DNA of 44,066 nucleotides from Oscillatoriales cyanobacterium (GTDB taxonomy: Bacteria > Cyanobacteriota > Cyanobacteriia > CACIAM-69d), in the NCBI GenBank assembly GCA_004292515.1, contig RDXB01000080.1:1-44066 (forward strand), written 5' to 3'. Positions 1 to 8,544 of this stretch are shown piece by piece. Below the pieces are notes generated by a model. It saw nothing but the letters and a program-made list of their open reading frames with translations. It was not told the origin of the DNA and did no database searches. Each line of letters opens with the position of its first letter. The stretch's first letter is position 1. The translations under genes and the position numbers were made by a program.

Positions 1-315
1 TACGACCCCGATCGCCATGACCTGAGCATTTTGGGGCGATCGGAGCGGGGTGATTTACACCTAATCGGCGATCGCGCACACGATTGGGTCAGTCCCCGAC
101 TGGGGATTCGGTTCCAAATGGACGCAGACACCCTCACCTTATTTCGGCCCGATGGTCAGCCTTTCTCGACCCTGACGGAGGAAATCCAACGCACCGCCCA
201 GGAGCGCCAACGGGCTGAGGAAGCGAATCAACGAGCCGAACAAGAGCGGGAACGGGCCGATCGCCTAGCGGACAAGCTGCGGGAGTTGGGCATCGATCCC
301 GAGGCGATCGAGTAG
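1..315 (+). CDS. Uma2-family (DUF820) protein, C-terminal part, cut by window edge
   Basis: The frame is open from base 1, so the gene begins upstream of the window and only about 104 C-terminal residues are seen. The visible part runs LGIRFQMDADTLTLFRPDGQ and then a charged helix rich in E, R, Q and A (about residues 55-98). It ends LRELGIDPEAIE. A late beta segment followed by a coiled coil ending in 'LRELGIDPE' is the usual tail of the long Uma2/DUF820 proteins that cyanobacteria carry in many copies. The catalytic PD-(D/E)XK core is outside the window. Family members have the restriction-endonuclease fold, but their cellular role is unproven. A second, shorter member lies at 2197-2787. 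Confidence 0.75.
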   Translation, partial: YDPDRHDLSILGRSERGDLHLIGDRAHDWVSPRLGIRFQMDADTLTLFRPDGQPFSTLTEEIQRTAQERQRAEEANQRAEQERERADRLADKLRELGIDPEAIE

Positions 316-469
316 GTCACGGCACAATAGCAACAGGCGATCGCGATTGGCAGGAGCGCAACGGGAATGACCATTGCCACAAGCCGTCACTAATTCACTA
401 ATAATTGCTGCAATTGACTAGCAAATACAGCAATCAGGAAGCCTCCCGCTTCATCTGAATGATGATCGC

Positions 470-697
470 GTAGGGTGCATGGGAGTAATTTTCAATCATT
501 ACGAAATGGGAAATTTGTTCTCCCATGCACCGAGGATTGATCGCCACCCAACCGATCGAGGATTGTTGTTTTTGCGCGATCGGTTGTGGTGCATGGGCGA
601 TCGAGAGAAATGGTCGTTGAATGCGTTGCGGGTTGCGGTGCACGGGAGATTAATGGAGATCATCGTTGCTTCTGAGGCGTTCTCCCCTGCACCCTAC
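470..697. repeat. Nested palindromic element (five copies of a GGTGCATGGGAG motif)
   Basis: This segment fills most of the gap between the Uma2 fragment and the kinase gene. It is bounded by an inverted pair: GTAGGGTGCATGGGAG at 470-485 and its near-complement ending CTGCACCCTAC at 682-697. Inside are three more copies in alternating orientation, at 517-531 (minus), 588-600 (plus) and 637-650 (plus). CCCATGCACC (522-531) pairs with GGTGCATGGG (588-597). Within that stem, CAACCGATCG (549-558) pairs with CGATCGGTTG (577-586), giving a nested hairpin. The right edge supplies the stop codon of the kinase gene. No coding potential is convincing here. It could be a MITE/REP-like element or a transcription-end structure. 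Confidence 0.6.
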
Positions 698-2043
698 GGT
701 TCTTGGATTAGAGACTGCAAGCGAGGATCATTACGCATTGGGTAGAAATCAACATAGATTTGAGACTCATCTCGATACTGAGGATGCAGTTCGATCGCCC
801 GCTTCAAATAATCAAGGGATTGATCAACCTCGCCCCGCTTGCTGTAACACATTGCTGCTTCATACCAAGCTGAATAATCATTCTCTGCAAAATTGAGGTT
901 ACAGCTTGAAGGTGTCACTTGAGGAAACAAAAACAGCGCGCTGTACATCAGCGTTGTGAAGGCCGCTAACGGTAACAGGATAAGGATCAGAACTACTTTT
1001 TTCAGCCTTCCACTCGGCTTTCTACTGTCTTTGTGCTGATCTGCCTTGACCGAAACAGGCGGCTGGGGTGATGCGACTGGGGGTGAATCGGTTGATGATG
1101 GAGCGGACGCAACAATCGTGGGCGGAATCGAATGGGTTGGCTGGGCTGAAATTGGGGAACTGGGAAGCGGCAGGTTGTCTACAACGGTTGGGGAAGTTGG
1201 CAAGGCCTGCACAGCAGTCCAAGCAGCATTGGCATCGGCGTAGCGCTGTTGCCAATCGGCGGCGGTCAGTTGATCCAACACCCCTTGCAGGCGATCGCTC
1301 ACCGACACCAGTGTTTGATAGGTGAAACAACAGCGCCGGGAGTCGTAGGGCAGTTCTGGCGCGGGCCGTCCCGTCAAGGCCTGCAAGGCAATCACCCCTA
1401 CTGCATAGAGATCGCTTTGGGGGTAGGCTTCCCGCCGCATGGCCTGCTCGGGCGGCATATAACCCGGTGTTCCCAAAAATAGGGTGCGCGGTTCTGGGGA
1501 AGCAAGCGATCGGCTATAGTCTGCCGTCGCCACCTCTTTAACACCACCAAAGTCAATCAAAACGAGGCGATTGTCCTTACTGCGCCGAATCACGTTTCCG
1601 GGTTTGATGTCCCGGTGAATCAACCCATGCTGATGCACAACCCGCAACACAGCTAGCAAATCTGCCAACAGTTGCACCACCGACATTTCATCCCAAGGAC
1701 GACCTGGTAATAGCTCAGAACCCAGGAGTTGGCCCTCGATGTAGTCCATCACGATAAAAAATTCGCCGTCTTGCTCAAATTGGGCGCAAAGTTTGGGAAT
1801 TTGATCGTGCTGAAGGTTATAGAGCTGCTGGGCTTCACGCTCAAAATATTGCTTGGCGATCGAAAGTTCTTCGGGGGCTACGCGGGAGCCGTCGCGATCG
1901 AACTGGGGGCGAAAGTGCTTGACCACATAATCTGGCTGGCCCGGTAAGTGTAGATCCTGGGCGATGTAGGTGTCGCTCGATCCACCCTGACCGCTCAAGA
2001 GTCGAGTGATGTGGTAACGATTCTGAAGGGTACGGCCAATCAT
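694..2043 (-). CDS. Ser/Thr protein kinase with a membrane anchor and TPR-like tail
   Basis: This is a Hanks-type kinase of 449 residues that phosphorylates proteins on Ser/Thr. Visible motifs are the glycine loop region LLSGQGGSSDTY (about 15-26), the ATP-binding lysine in VVKHF (K42), the catalytic loop HRDIKPGN (143-150), DFG (164-166) and GTPGYMPPEQ (191-200). A Pro/Ser-rich linker (280-345) leads to one transmembrane helix (about 348-373) and then a short TPR-like segment (AAMCYSKRGEVDQSLDYLKR), presumably on the outer face. The glycine loop is unusual: GQGGSS replaces the common GRGGFG. The ATG at 2043 is chosen because MIGRTLQNRY matches the normal start of this cyanobacterial kinase group. 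An upstream GTG at 2109 would add 22 unlikely residues. No close partner gene is seen. Confidence 0.88.
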   Translation of the reverse strand: MIGRTLQNRYHITRLLSGQGGSSDTYIAQDLHLPGQPDYVVKHFRPQFDRDGSRVAPEELSIAKQYFEREAQQLYNLQHDQIPKLCAQFEQDGEFFIVMDYIEGQLLGSELLPGRPWDEMSVVQLLADLLAVLRVVHQHGLIHRDIKPGNVIRRSKDNRLVLIDFGGVKEVATADYSRSLASPEPRTLFLGTPGYMPPEQAMRREAYPQSDLYAVGVIALQALTGRPAPELPYDSRRCCFTYQTLVSVSDRLQGVLDQLTAADWQQRYADANAAWTAVQALPTSPTVVDNLPLPSSPISAQPTHSIPPTIVASAPSSTDSPPVASPQPPVSVKADQHKDSRKPSGRLKKVVLILILLPLAAFTTLMYSALFLFPQVTPSSCNLNFAENDYSAWYEAAMCYSKRGEVDQSLDYLKRAIELHPQYRDESQIYVDFYPMRNDPRLQSLIQEP

Positions 2044-2196
2044 GGTGGGCAGTGAACGGCGCTGGGGAGAATGGTGGTCAGCCGCTTCTAATTTAGCCGC
2101 TTGTGCCACCGGAACGCCGATCGCCCCCGACGGCTACCGGGGCTTGGCTACAATGCGATCGCGCTGTTCGATTAACTGGTTCGATCGCCCTGCCCT

Positions 2197-2787
2197 ATGC
2201 CGCCGATTCTTGCTGAAGCCCTCACCCTGCGCCCCCTGCAAGTTCGTGACTATCAATGTCTGATTGATCAAGGCTGTTTTGGTTCTGAAGAACATATCGA
2301 ATTACTGAATGGTCAACTGATTCAAATGGCTGCCAAAGGAACTCGCCACGCTGCCGCCGTTAGTCGTGTGGCGCGGCTGTTGGGTCGGCAATTGGGCGAA
2401 ACGGTGCTGATTCGGCTGCAAGACCCGATCGCCCTCAATGACCAATCTCAACCCGAACCCGACTTGGCGATCGTCCAGCCCCATCCCTTCGACTATGCCG
2501 ACCATCACCCCACCCCAGCGGAAATCCACTGGCTGATTGAAGTCGCCGACAGCACCCTCGCCTACGACACCCAAACCAAGGCCCGCGCTTATGGGCAAGC
2601 GGCTTTGGTGGACTATTGGGTGCTGGACTTGCCGGGCGATCGGCTCTGGGTGTTTCGCAATCCCAATCCGGCGGGCTATGGGCTGGTGATGCAGCTCGAT
2701 CGCACCCAATCGATCACCCCGATCGCCTTTCCCAGCTGCACTTGGGCGGTGGCGGATTTGCTGCCGATCGCGCCGCCCCAGACCTAG
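2197..2787 (+). CDS. Uma2-family (DUF820) putative endonuclease
   Basis: A complete 196-residue Uma2/DUF820 protein. The family's PD-(D/E)XK-like core is visible: QPEPDLAIV (about 85-93), then WLIEVADSTLAYD (about 111-123), then a Lys (TKARAYGQA) and DYWVLDL. The acidic residues of EPD and IEV and the lysine after TLAYD are the expected metal and catalytic positions. These proteins have the restriction-endonuclease fold and are greatly expanded in cyanobacteria, but no biological target is established. There is no C-terminal coiled coil, unlike the copy at the left edge. It stands alone, convergent with the glycosyltransferase gene 14 bases downstream. Confidence 0.85.
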   Translation: MPPILAEALTLRPLQVRDYQCLIDQGCFGSEEHIELLNGQLIQMAAKGTRHAAAVSRVARLLGRQLGETVLIRLQDPIALNDQSQPEPDLAIVQPHPFDYADHHPTPAEIHWLIEVADSTLAYDTQTKARAYGQAALVDYWVLDLPGDRLWVFRNPNPAGYGLVMQLDRTQSITPIAFPSCTWAVADLLPIAPPQT

Positions 2788-2801
2788 CGATTGATGATTG
2801 A

Positions 2802-3914
2802 TTACAGATAGCGTTGCAACACCTCGATTGTGGGGGCAGCGGTTTTGGCCCAGCTAAAGTGGGTCGATCGCACCAGGCTGCGTTGACGGAACTCTTGCCA
2901 CAGGGTCGCATCGATCGCCAATTGATGCATGGCGGCGGCGATCGCGGCGGGACAGTCGGGATTGGTCAACCAAGCTGCGTCCCCCGTCACCTCCGGCAGC
3001 GAGGCTAGGTTGGAGGTAATCACGGGTGTGCCACAGGCCATCGCCTCCAGGGCCGGAATGCCAAAGCCTTCCCAGCGCGTGGGGAAGACCAGGGCGATCG
3101 CCTGATTCAACAGCACCGGCAACTGCTCGATCGGCACATAGCCCAAAAACCGCACCCGATCGGTTAAGCCCGCCTCGGCAATTTGGGCGACTAAATCGGG
3201 TTGGTAGCGATCGTTCATTGGCCCCGCCACCCACAGCTCCCAGGGGCCGGCCGGCGCGAGGTTTAAAAACTGCTGAAACGCGGCGATCGCCCCTGACAGA
3301 TTCTTATAGGGATCGTTGCGACCAATGTAGAGAAAATAGTCCTGCCGAGGCAAATCCAAAAACCGATAGCGATCGGGATTGTGGGCGAGGGGCGTGATGG
3401 TGATTTTGCGGGCGGGAATTTGGAAAAAATCCACCAAATCATTGGCGGTGGCTTGGGAATTGCAGAGGAGATGGGCGGCTTGTTCTGCGACCCAACGCAC
3501 ATAGTATTTGCTGTAGAGATGTAGACGCGATCGGGGCGGAAACAGGCGCAACGGGATCAAGTCATGCACCATCACGACTGATTGCAAACCCGATCGCAAA
3601 CCCGATCGCAAATTTGATCGCAATAATCGAATCGGCGCTTCGGGTACGGGGGAAAAGAGCAGGTGCGATCGCGATCGACGATAGAGCACAGGCAGCCGAA
3701 ATTGCGTCCAGAGCAATCGCCGTAAATGGCCCTTAGCTCCCAAATCCGAAGTCATGTTGGCCGGCACGACTTGATGGCGAAAATCGGCGATCGGCTGGGG
3801 GGCTAACAACAGGGGATCAAGCGGTCGCAGGTGGGGCAACAGTTCGATCGCATAGGTGGCCAGCCCCGTTGGCTCAGGGATCGCAAAGCTTAAATTGATT
3901 AATAGCTGACTCAA
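2802..3914 (-). CDS. Family 4 (GT-B) glycosyltransferase
   Basis: A 370-residue retaining GT-B glycosyltransferase, likely acting on a nucleotide sugar in envelope or exopolysaccharide assembly at the cytoplasmic membrane. The N-terminal domain starts [19 protein letters not shown]. The C-terminal donor domain holds [11 protein letters not shown] (about 195-205) and the diagnostic EX7E region [18 protein letters not shown] (about 283-300). The start is TTG at 3914: family members begin near 'LLINLS', the next Met lies about 50 residues in, and GGGGAG sits six bases upstream as a ribosome binding site. A 12-base HIP1-related repeat (CGATCGCAAACC type, about 3589-3625) encodes the repeated LRSGLRSG. 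The acceptor is unknown. Confidence 0.85.
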   Translation of the reverse strand: MSQLLINLSFAIPEPTGLATYAIELLPHLRPLDPLLLAPQPIADFRHQVVPANMTSDLGAKGHLRRLLWTQFRLPVLYRRSRSHLLFSPVPEAPIRLLRSNLRSGLRSGLQSVVMVHDLIPLRLFPPRSRLHLYSKYYVRWVAEQAAHLLCNSQATANDLVDFFQIPARKITITPLAHNPDRYRFLDLPRQDYFLYIGRNDPYKNLSGAIAAFQQFLNLAPAGPWELWVAGPMNDRYQPDLVAQIAEAGLTDRVRFLGYVPIEQLPVLLNQAIALVFPTRWEGFGIPALEAMACGTPVITSNLASLPEVTGDAAWLTNPDCPAAIAAAMHQLAIDATLWQEFRQRSLVRSTHFSWAKTAAPTIEVLQRYL

Positions 3915-3957
3915 ACTGGCTCCCCGGCAAGCAACCTAAAAGCCTCCAACAAACTAA

Positions 3958-3986
3958 AAGCGCGTTCCCAAGTTGGCAACGCGCTT
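3958..3986 (-). terminator. Intrinsic terminator-like hairpin
   Basis: AAGCGCGTT (3958-3966) and AACGCGCTT (3978-3986) form a perfect 9-bp stem around an 11-base loop. Read on the minus strand the stem is followed by TTAGTTTG, a modest U-rich tail. This would end a minus-strand transcript from the small gene at 4203-4376. It lies about 45 bases before the start of the next minus-strand gene (3914), so it would also separate the two. Confidence 0.55.
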
Positions 3987-4202
3987 CTAGCAAAAATAGC
4001 AGTCTGTGGAATTTAAAGGGCGATCGCTAAAAAAAGTGCGATCAGGGATTTGAACAGGAATTAAAAAGGAGATTAAACGGAGTCGATAAACAAACTGCCG
4101 GTCTTTGAAGATTGCTCCAAGGAGCATTTTTATCAGATTGTTATGGGCGGACAGTAGGCATTGATTCCATGTTGGCTGGTGTCGAGGATTCGAGAACTAA
4201 CT

Positions 4203-4376
4203 CTAGCCCACTTGCCGAGACAACATTTTTTCAACGACTTCCTGGGTTTCACGCAAGAGGCGATCGCGACCTTCTTCAGCTTGCCCCAAAGACGGAACCA
4301 AATTGCGGGCTTGCAAGCTCATATGGAGCTGCAAATCAGCAACATAGTCACTGAAGTTTTCCCGAACCGGTGTCAT
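4203..4376 (-). CDS. Small charged helical protein, unknown function
   Basis: A 57-residue frame starting MTPVRENFSDYVADLQLHMS and ending VVEKMLSRQVG. It is rich in E, R, L and Q in a helical pattern, with the segment GQAEEGRDRLLRETQEVVEK likely an amphipathic helix or short coiled coil. It has no signal peptide and no cysteine. Upstream in-frame starts exist (ATG at 4394, TTG at 4406). The shorter form is preferred because the first residues then resemble a compact soluble protein, but no strong ribosome binding site decides. Support comes from codon choice, the protein-like composition and the terminator-like hairpin 217 bases downstream on the same strand. I do not recognise the family. 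Confidence 0.5.
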   Translation of the reverse strand: MTPVRENFSDYVADLQLHMSLQARNLVPSLGQAEEGRDRLLRETQEVVEKMLSRQVG

Positions 4377-4671
4377 GCTTTTTTCGGTCAACATAGCTAC
4401 AGCCAATTAAAGACAGCCAGTAAGGATCGAATCGCGTGAATCAAGCTTGTTTTAAAAGCTGGATTACGCAGCGCACCATCGAACAAGTCGATACAATCAA
4501 GATGATTGCGGTTCCGCTGGGTCACCCAGAAATCTAACCGAGAGAAAAGTTATCACAGACACTTTTTCGCTTGGGTGATCGTGCAAGAAACCTTAACTTT
4601 CCAGTTAACATTTCGTTGTTCACGGCAATGTATCTCCGTCGCTGACCCGTAGCGAATTCATCCCCTCAAGC

Positions 4672-5850
4672 ATGGTAAATCAAGACAAGGACTGGGTTTC
4701 AGGCAGCGAGGCGATTAAACCTCCCGCCGGGGGGATCGAGGGGATCGATGCCATCGCTGCGCAACTTCTCGACACAATTGCCCCCCAAGCCCAGCAACTG
4801 GATAGTGATCCCGTTGCATTGGCGGCGGCGATGGACTGGTTGGGCGATCGCGGCTGGCTGGCGATGAAAGTCCCTTCGATCTGGGGCGGTCGCGGTGCGA
4901 GTGAGCTGGAATATGGGCAATTTCGGGAGGCGTTGGCCCGCTGTTCGGGGGCCTTGGCGTTTTTGCAGGCTCAACACCAAAGCGCTGCGGCCTCGATTGC
5001 CAAGGGCGAAAACGAAGCCCTCAAGCAAACTTATTTACCGCCGATCGCCCAGGGTAAAACCCGTTTGGGGATTGCTTTTTCACACCTACGCCGGTCGCAA
5101 TGCCCGATCACAGCGCAGGCGGTGGCGGGAGGCTGGGAAATCACCGGCACGGCTCCTTGGGTGACGGGGTTGGGGCATTTTGCTGAGGCGGTTTTGGCAG
5201 TCCCGATCGCTGGAGCCGATCGCGTGCTGTTTTGCATCGTGCCGATCGCTCCGACAGAACACTGCCATAGCCGGATTCAGCCGGGGCAATTGATGACTTT
5301 GGGCGCGATGAACAGCACTCAAACGGCTACAGTTGAGTTCGATCACTGGCTTGTACCCACGGATTACACAATTGGTATTAAACCCGGCGATTGGATTCAA
5401 AAGATTGATCGCCAAAATGTCTTGCAGGGATCGTTTTTTGCACTGGGTTGCACTCAAGCAGTGCTCGATCGCTTAGTGAGTTTGTTTCGGGAAAAACGGA
5501 GTGTAGCGATCGCCGCTGTTCACGATCATCTCAGTCACCGATTGCAGCAGTTGCGCCACGCCATTTATCAAGCCATGGATGCCACAAGTTCCCTAGATGT
5601 CTATGAGCAAAAGCTGCAACTACGAAGTCAGGCGATCGGGCTGATGAGCCGCGCGGTACAAGTGGGCTTAATCGCAGAAGGTGGCAGCGCCAATTTAACA
5701 AGTAGTGTGGCCCAACGATTGCTACGGGAATCAACCATATTTGCCACCAGTGGTCAAACTCCCGAAATTTTAGCTGCCACCCTCAGCGAAATTAGCGATA
5801 TGTCGCTAGAGTTCCAAGGCATCCAATTCCACAATTCAGCAATTAACTGA
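4672..5850 (+). CDS. Acyl-CoA dehydrogenase-fold flavoprotein lacking the usual catalytic Glu
   Basis: A 392-residue protein with the acyl-CoA dehydrogenase layout. It has an N-terminal helical domain (about 24-125, with GWLAMKVPSIWGG), a middle beta domain (about 130-230, with WEITGTAPWVTG and ATVEFDHWLVP) and a C-terminal four-helix domain (about 240-375). The fold binds FAD and acts on acyl thioesters or, in a monooxygenase branch, on other substrates. The C-terminal stretch RESTIFATSGQTPEI lines up with the family's R(D)xxIFxxYEGTxEI, so the usual catalytic Glu and its YEGT neighbours are replaced by TSGQT (359-363). It may use a Glu elsewhere, as isovaleryl-type enzymes do, or may not be a dehydrogenase. 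It stands alone with no CoA ligase nearby. Confidence 0.75.
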   Translation: MVNQDKDWVSGSEAIKPPAGGIEGIDAIAAQLLDTIAPQAQQLDSDPVALAAAMDWLGDRGWLAMKVPSIWGGRGASELEYGQFREALARCSGALAFLQAQHQSAAASIAKGENEALKQTYLPPIAQGKTRLGIAFSHLRRSQCPITAQAVAGGWEITGTAPWVTGLGHFAEAVLAVPIAGADRVLFCIVPIAPTEHCHSRIQPGQLMTLGAMNSTQTATVEFDHWLVPTDYTIGIKPGDWIQKIDRQNVLQGSFFALGCTQAVLDRLVSLFREKRSVAIAAVHDHLSHRLQQLRHAIYQAMDATSSLDVYEQKLQLRSQAIGLMSRAVQVGLIAEGGSANLTSSVAQRLLRESTIFATSGQTPEILAATLSEISDMSLEFQGIQFHNSAIN

Positions 5851-5946
5851 TGAGTCATTAACCAGCAATTAATCATCACTCATCACTCATCCAATATCTG
5901 GAATTGCCTGAAATTATCTGGGATAGTCTGGGATGACCTGGAATTC

Positions 5947-5997
5947 ATCGAGTTTGATTAATCGAGTTTGATTAATCGAGTTTGATTAATCGAGTTT
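5947..5997. repeat. 14-bp tandem repeat ATCGAGTTTGATTA
   Basis: Three exact units (5947-5960, 5961-5974, 5975-5988) plus a partial fourth (from 5989). It lies between the convergent acyl-CoA-dehydrogenase-like and RTX genes. Just before it, 5893-5945 contains a looser 10-base periodic stretch of CTGGGAT/CTGGAAT words. Confidence 0.85.
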
Positions 5998-6024
5998 AGA
6001 TTCTCGATCGCGCTAGTTCTCGCG

Positions 6025-6798
6025 CTAGATTGCCACAAAATCCGCTGGCGTTAAGCTGGCAGTGGTGAGCGTGGCAGCCGGAGAGATGGTATTGGTTGGC
6101 TGATGATTCAAAATTGCCAAGGTTTGACCAGTCGATCGCACCCGCAACACCAAGGATTCATCAACCACGTTCGATAGGTTTGACCCCCAAGGTGCAAACT
6201 GCGATCGGAGAGCTTGGGTTTGCTGTACCGATCCGGTCAAGCCAGCCGATCGCGCCGTTGTGATTTCTAAATCATTGAAGATTAAACCACCACCCAGGGC
6301 GATTTTATCTTCACCGGGAATAAAGTCTCGCAAATAATCAAAGGAATTGGCTTCCGGATCAACACGCACCACCAAAGTGTCGTTGCCAAAACTGCCAATC
6401 AACACATCAAAACCCAAATCACCCGAGAGCAAATCATTACCTGCTGATCCGTTCAAAACATCATTATCACGTCCTCCAAAAAGAGAGTCATCACCACTAT
6501 TACCCACTAAAATATCAGCACCCAAGTTGCCGAAAATTTGATCATTTTCCTCTTGTCCATCGAGCGCATCATTATCTCGACCGCCAAACAACAAATCGCT
6601 CCCTAATCCGCCATTGAGGGTATCGGCTCCCAAGTTGCCATAGATTTCGTCATTCCCCCCAAATCCATTCACAAAGTCATCGCCACCCAAGGCCAGAATC
6701 CGGCGGCTATCGGCAGTGTCGGTAATTCGATCATTGCCAGTTGTGCCTTGAATTTCTGGGAGCTGAGAAGTTCGCTGAGAAGTTCTACGAATAATCAT
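6025..6798 (-). CDS. RTX (hemolysin-type calcium-binding repeat) protein
   Basis: A 257-residue protein with a run of calcium-binding nonapeptides of the GGxGxDxUx type from about residue 30 to 145, for example GGDDFVNGFGGNDEIYGN, GGLGSDLLFGG, GNSGDDSLFGG and GSAGNDLLSGD. The repeats fold into a calcium-stabilised beta roll and are typical of proteins exported by type I secretion. After them comes YLRDFIPGEDKIALGGG, the segment that often caps RTX blocks, and an uncleaved C-terminal region that would hold the secretion signal. No enzymatic domain is present. ATG at 6798 is chosen over an upstream TTG (6819). No HlyB/HlyD-type genes are adjacent; the DevB-like protein at 18.8 kb belongs to a different exporter class. 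Confidence 0.85.
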   Translation of the reverse strand: MIIRRTSQRTSQLPEIQGTTGNDRITDTADSRRILALGGDDFVNGFGGNDEIYGNLGADTLNGGLGSDLLFGGRDNDALDGQEENDQIFGNLGADILVGNSGDDSLFGGRDNDVLNGSAGNDLLSGDLGFDVLIGSFGNDTLVVRVDPEANSFDYLRDFIPGEDKIALGGGLIFNDLEITTARSAGLTGSVQQTQALRSQFAPWGSNLSNVVDESLVLRVRSTGQTLAILNHQPTNTISPAATLTTASLTPADFVAI

Positions 6799-7193
6799 GG
6801 ATTGGCAGGTGTAATTCAAGACAACTACTTCGGTTAAGGACAGACAGAATTACTCAACAGAATGAATCAACTGATGAGGGAAATCGGGCTAGTCTTTAAA
6901 CCGGTTTTGATAGTGCCGCAGATTCCCAAAGGTGCGCTGGTTCCTGTGCCAATCCTGAGGCGGCTATGCCGATCGCAGCGGATGGTTTAGCGGGGCGATC
7001 GCCCTGTTGCCGGGTTGCACCGCCCTAGCTTTGCCCAGAGAACCGACCCGCTAGGCTTGAGCGGCCGTCGGCATGGCGCGTTAGTATTTTGGGAGTACGA
7101 CCGCCGATCGCACCGATCGACTCGATTTGACTCAATCAAGCCAAATCGACCGGTTCACCGATCGGTAATCCCCTGAATTTTCTGAAGCTGCCG
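6799..7193. other. Gap between RTX gene and clpR
   Basis: About 395 bases between divergent genes, so it should hold both promoters. I see no RNA gene, no repeat array and no clear sigma-70 pair. It contains HIP1 cores and a GC-rich stretch (about 6990-7080). No convincing ribosome binding site precedes clpR at 7194. Confidence 0.4.
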
Positions 7194-7838
7194 ATGACTC
7201 CCAAGATCGAGGCCGTTCAAGCGCCCTACTACGGCGATACCGCGTACCGGACTCCCCCGCCAGACCTTCCCTCCCTGTTGCTCAAGGAGCGGATCGTCTA
7301 CTTGGGAATGCCCCTCGTACCTGCCGTCACCGAGCTAATCATTGCCGAGCTGCTCTATCTGCAATACGACGATCCCGAGAAGCCGATTCGGATTTACATC
7401 AACTCCTTCGGTAACTTGGGCTTCGAGACAGATGCCTTTGCCATCTGTGACACGATGCGCTACATCAAGCCGCCGGTACACACGATTTGTCTGGGCTTGG
7501 CGGCGGGTACTTCGGCCATGTTGCTCGCAGCAGGCACTAAGGGTTGTCGCGCCAGCTTGCCCAACTCCAAAATTGTGCTGCAACAGCCCCAAGGCGGGGC
7601 CCGCGGCCAAGCCACTGATATTCAGATCCAGGCGGAAGAAGTGCTGCGCAACAAGCGCGTGATGCTGGATATTTTGTCGGAATCGACCGGGCAAGATCCC
7701 GAGAAGCTGTCCAAGGATATGAACCGCCGGTTCTACATGACTCCCGCTGAAGCGAAGGAGTACGGGATCATTGACACGATCCTGGAATCGTCGGAAGGGC
7801 TGCCTAAGTCGGTGGTGAGTTCGGTCGGTCTGGGCTAA
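7194..7838 (+). CDS. clpR: ClpR, inactive ClpP-like subunit of the Clp protease
   Basis: A 214-residue ClpP-fold protein without the protease triad. Aligned with the active ClpP encoded next door, the nucleophile Ser is Gly105 (GLAAGTSAMLL), the His is Gln130 (KIVLQQPQGG) and the Asp is Arg179 (MNRRFYMT). This is the mark of cyanobacterial and plastid ClpR, which builds a mixed heptameric ring with ClpP3 and works with a Hsp100 chaperone in the cytosol. The oligomerisation core (GQATDIQIQAEEV) is intact. It begins with ATG at 7194 and is followed 81 bases later by clpP3 on the same strand, the conserved clpR-clpP3 order known from Synechococcus. The two are very likely cotranscribed. Confidence 0.93.
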   Translation: MTPKIEAVQAPYYGDTAYRTPPPDLPSLLLKERIVYLGMPLVPAVTELIIAELLYLQYDDPEKPIRIYINSFGNLGFETDAFAICDTMRYIKPPVHTICLGLAAGTSAMLLAAGTKGCRASLPNSKIVLQQPQGGARGQATDIQIQAEEVLRNKRVMLDILSESTGQDPEKLSKDMNRRFYMTPAEAKEYGIIDTILESSEGLPKSVVSSVGLG

Positions 7839-7919
7839 GTTTGCCCGATCGCCCTCGATCGTCACCCCACCCCATCTAACCAGCCATTAGTCAGCCATTG
7901 AAGAAGGAGTCTCGATCCC

Positions 7920-8516
7920 ATGCCGATTGGCATTCCCCAAGTTCCCTATCGTCTGCCGGGTAGCCAATATACCCAGTGGATCAGTATCTACAACCGTTTG
8001 TATCAAGAGCGGATCATCTTTCTGGGCAAAGAGGTAGATGACGAAATCGCCAATGAAATCGTGGCGGTGATGCTCTACCTTGACTCGGAAGACAACAGCA
8101 AGGACATCGTGCTGTACATCAACTCGCCGGGCGGTTCCGTGACGGCGGGGATGGCGATTTATGACACGATGCAACACATCAAGTCCGATGTGGTGACGGT
8201 CTGCGTGGGCCTGGCGGCCTCGATGGGCGCGTTTCTGTTGGCGGCGGGGGCCAAGGGCAAGCGGTTGGCGCTGCCCCACGCCCGAATCATGATCCACCAG
8301 CCGAGTATGGGCGGTTTCCGGGGTCAAGCGACGGATATCGACATTGAAGCCAAGGAAATCCTGAAAACCCGCAGCCAGTTGGACGAGATCCTGGCGCTGC
8401 GGACGGGTCAAACCCTGGAGAAGGTGAAGAAGGATACGGAGCGGGATTACTGGATGTCGGCGGCGGAGTCGAAGGACTACGGCTTGATCGATCGCGTGAT
8501 CGAGTCGCGGGACTAG
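7920..8516 (+). CDS. clpP3: ClpP3, ATP-dependent Clp protease proteolytic subunit
   Basis: A 198-residue serine protease subunit. The triad is visible: Ser101 in [11 protein letters not shown], His126 in [10 protein letters not shown] and Asp176 in TERDYWMSA. The length and the N-terminus ([14 protein letters not shown]) fit the ClpP3 branch that partners ClpR. Together they form the mixed ClpP3/R core that degrades unfolded or tagged proteins delivered by a Clp ATPase. GAAGGAG lies about 10 bases upstream of the ATG as a ribosome binding site. The gene ends 28 bases before a perfect 20-bp palindrome that may help end the transcript. The paralogue number is inferred from the clpR linkage rather than from sequence alone. 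Confidence 0.93.
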   Translation: MPIGIPQVPYRLPGSQYTQWISIYNRLYQERIIFLGKEVDDEIANEIVAVMLYLDSEDNSKDIVLYINSPGGSVTAGMAIYDTMQHIKSDVVTVCVGLAASMGAFLLAAGAKGKRLALPHARIMIHQPSMGGFRGQATDIDIEAKEILKTRSQLDEILALRTGQTLEKVKKDTERDYWMSAAESKDYGLIDRVIESRD

Positions 8517-8544
8517 GGCTGATCACCACTTCGATCACGGTAGA

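Noticed and set aside
479-745. Frames across the nested palindromic element
   Set aside because: They run through inverted repeats, overlap each other on both strands and give no protein-like sequence.
4113-4132. TGCTCC-AA-GGAGCA followed by T-run as a plus-strand terminator
   Set aside because: No plus-strand gene precedes it and the loop would be only two bases; it may be chance or part of the small gene's 3' region.
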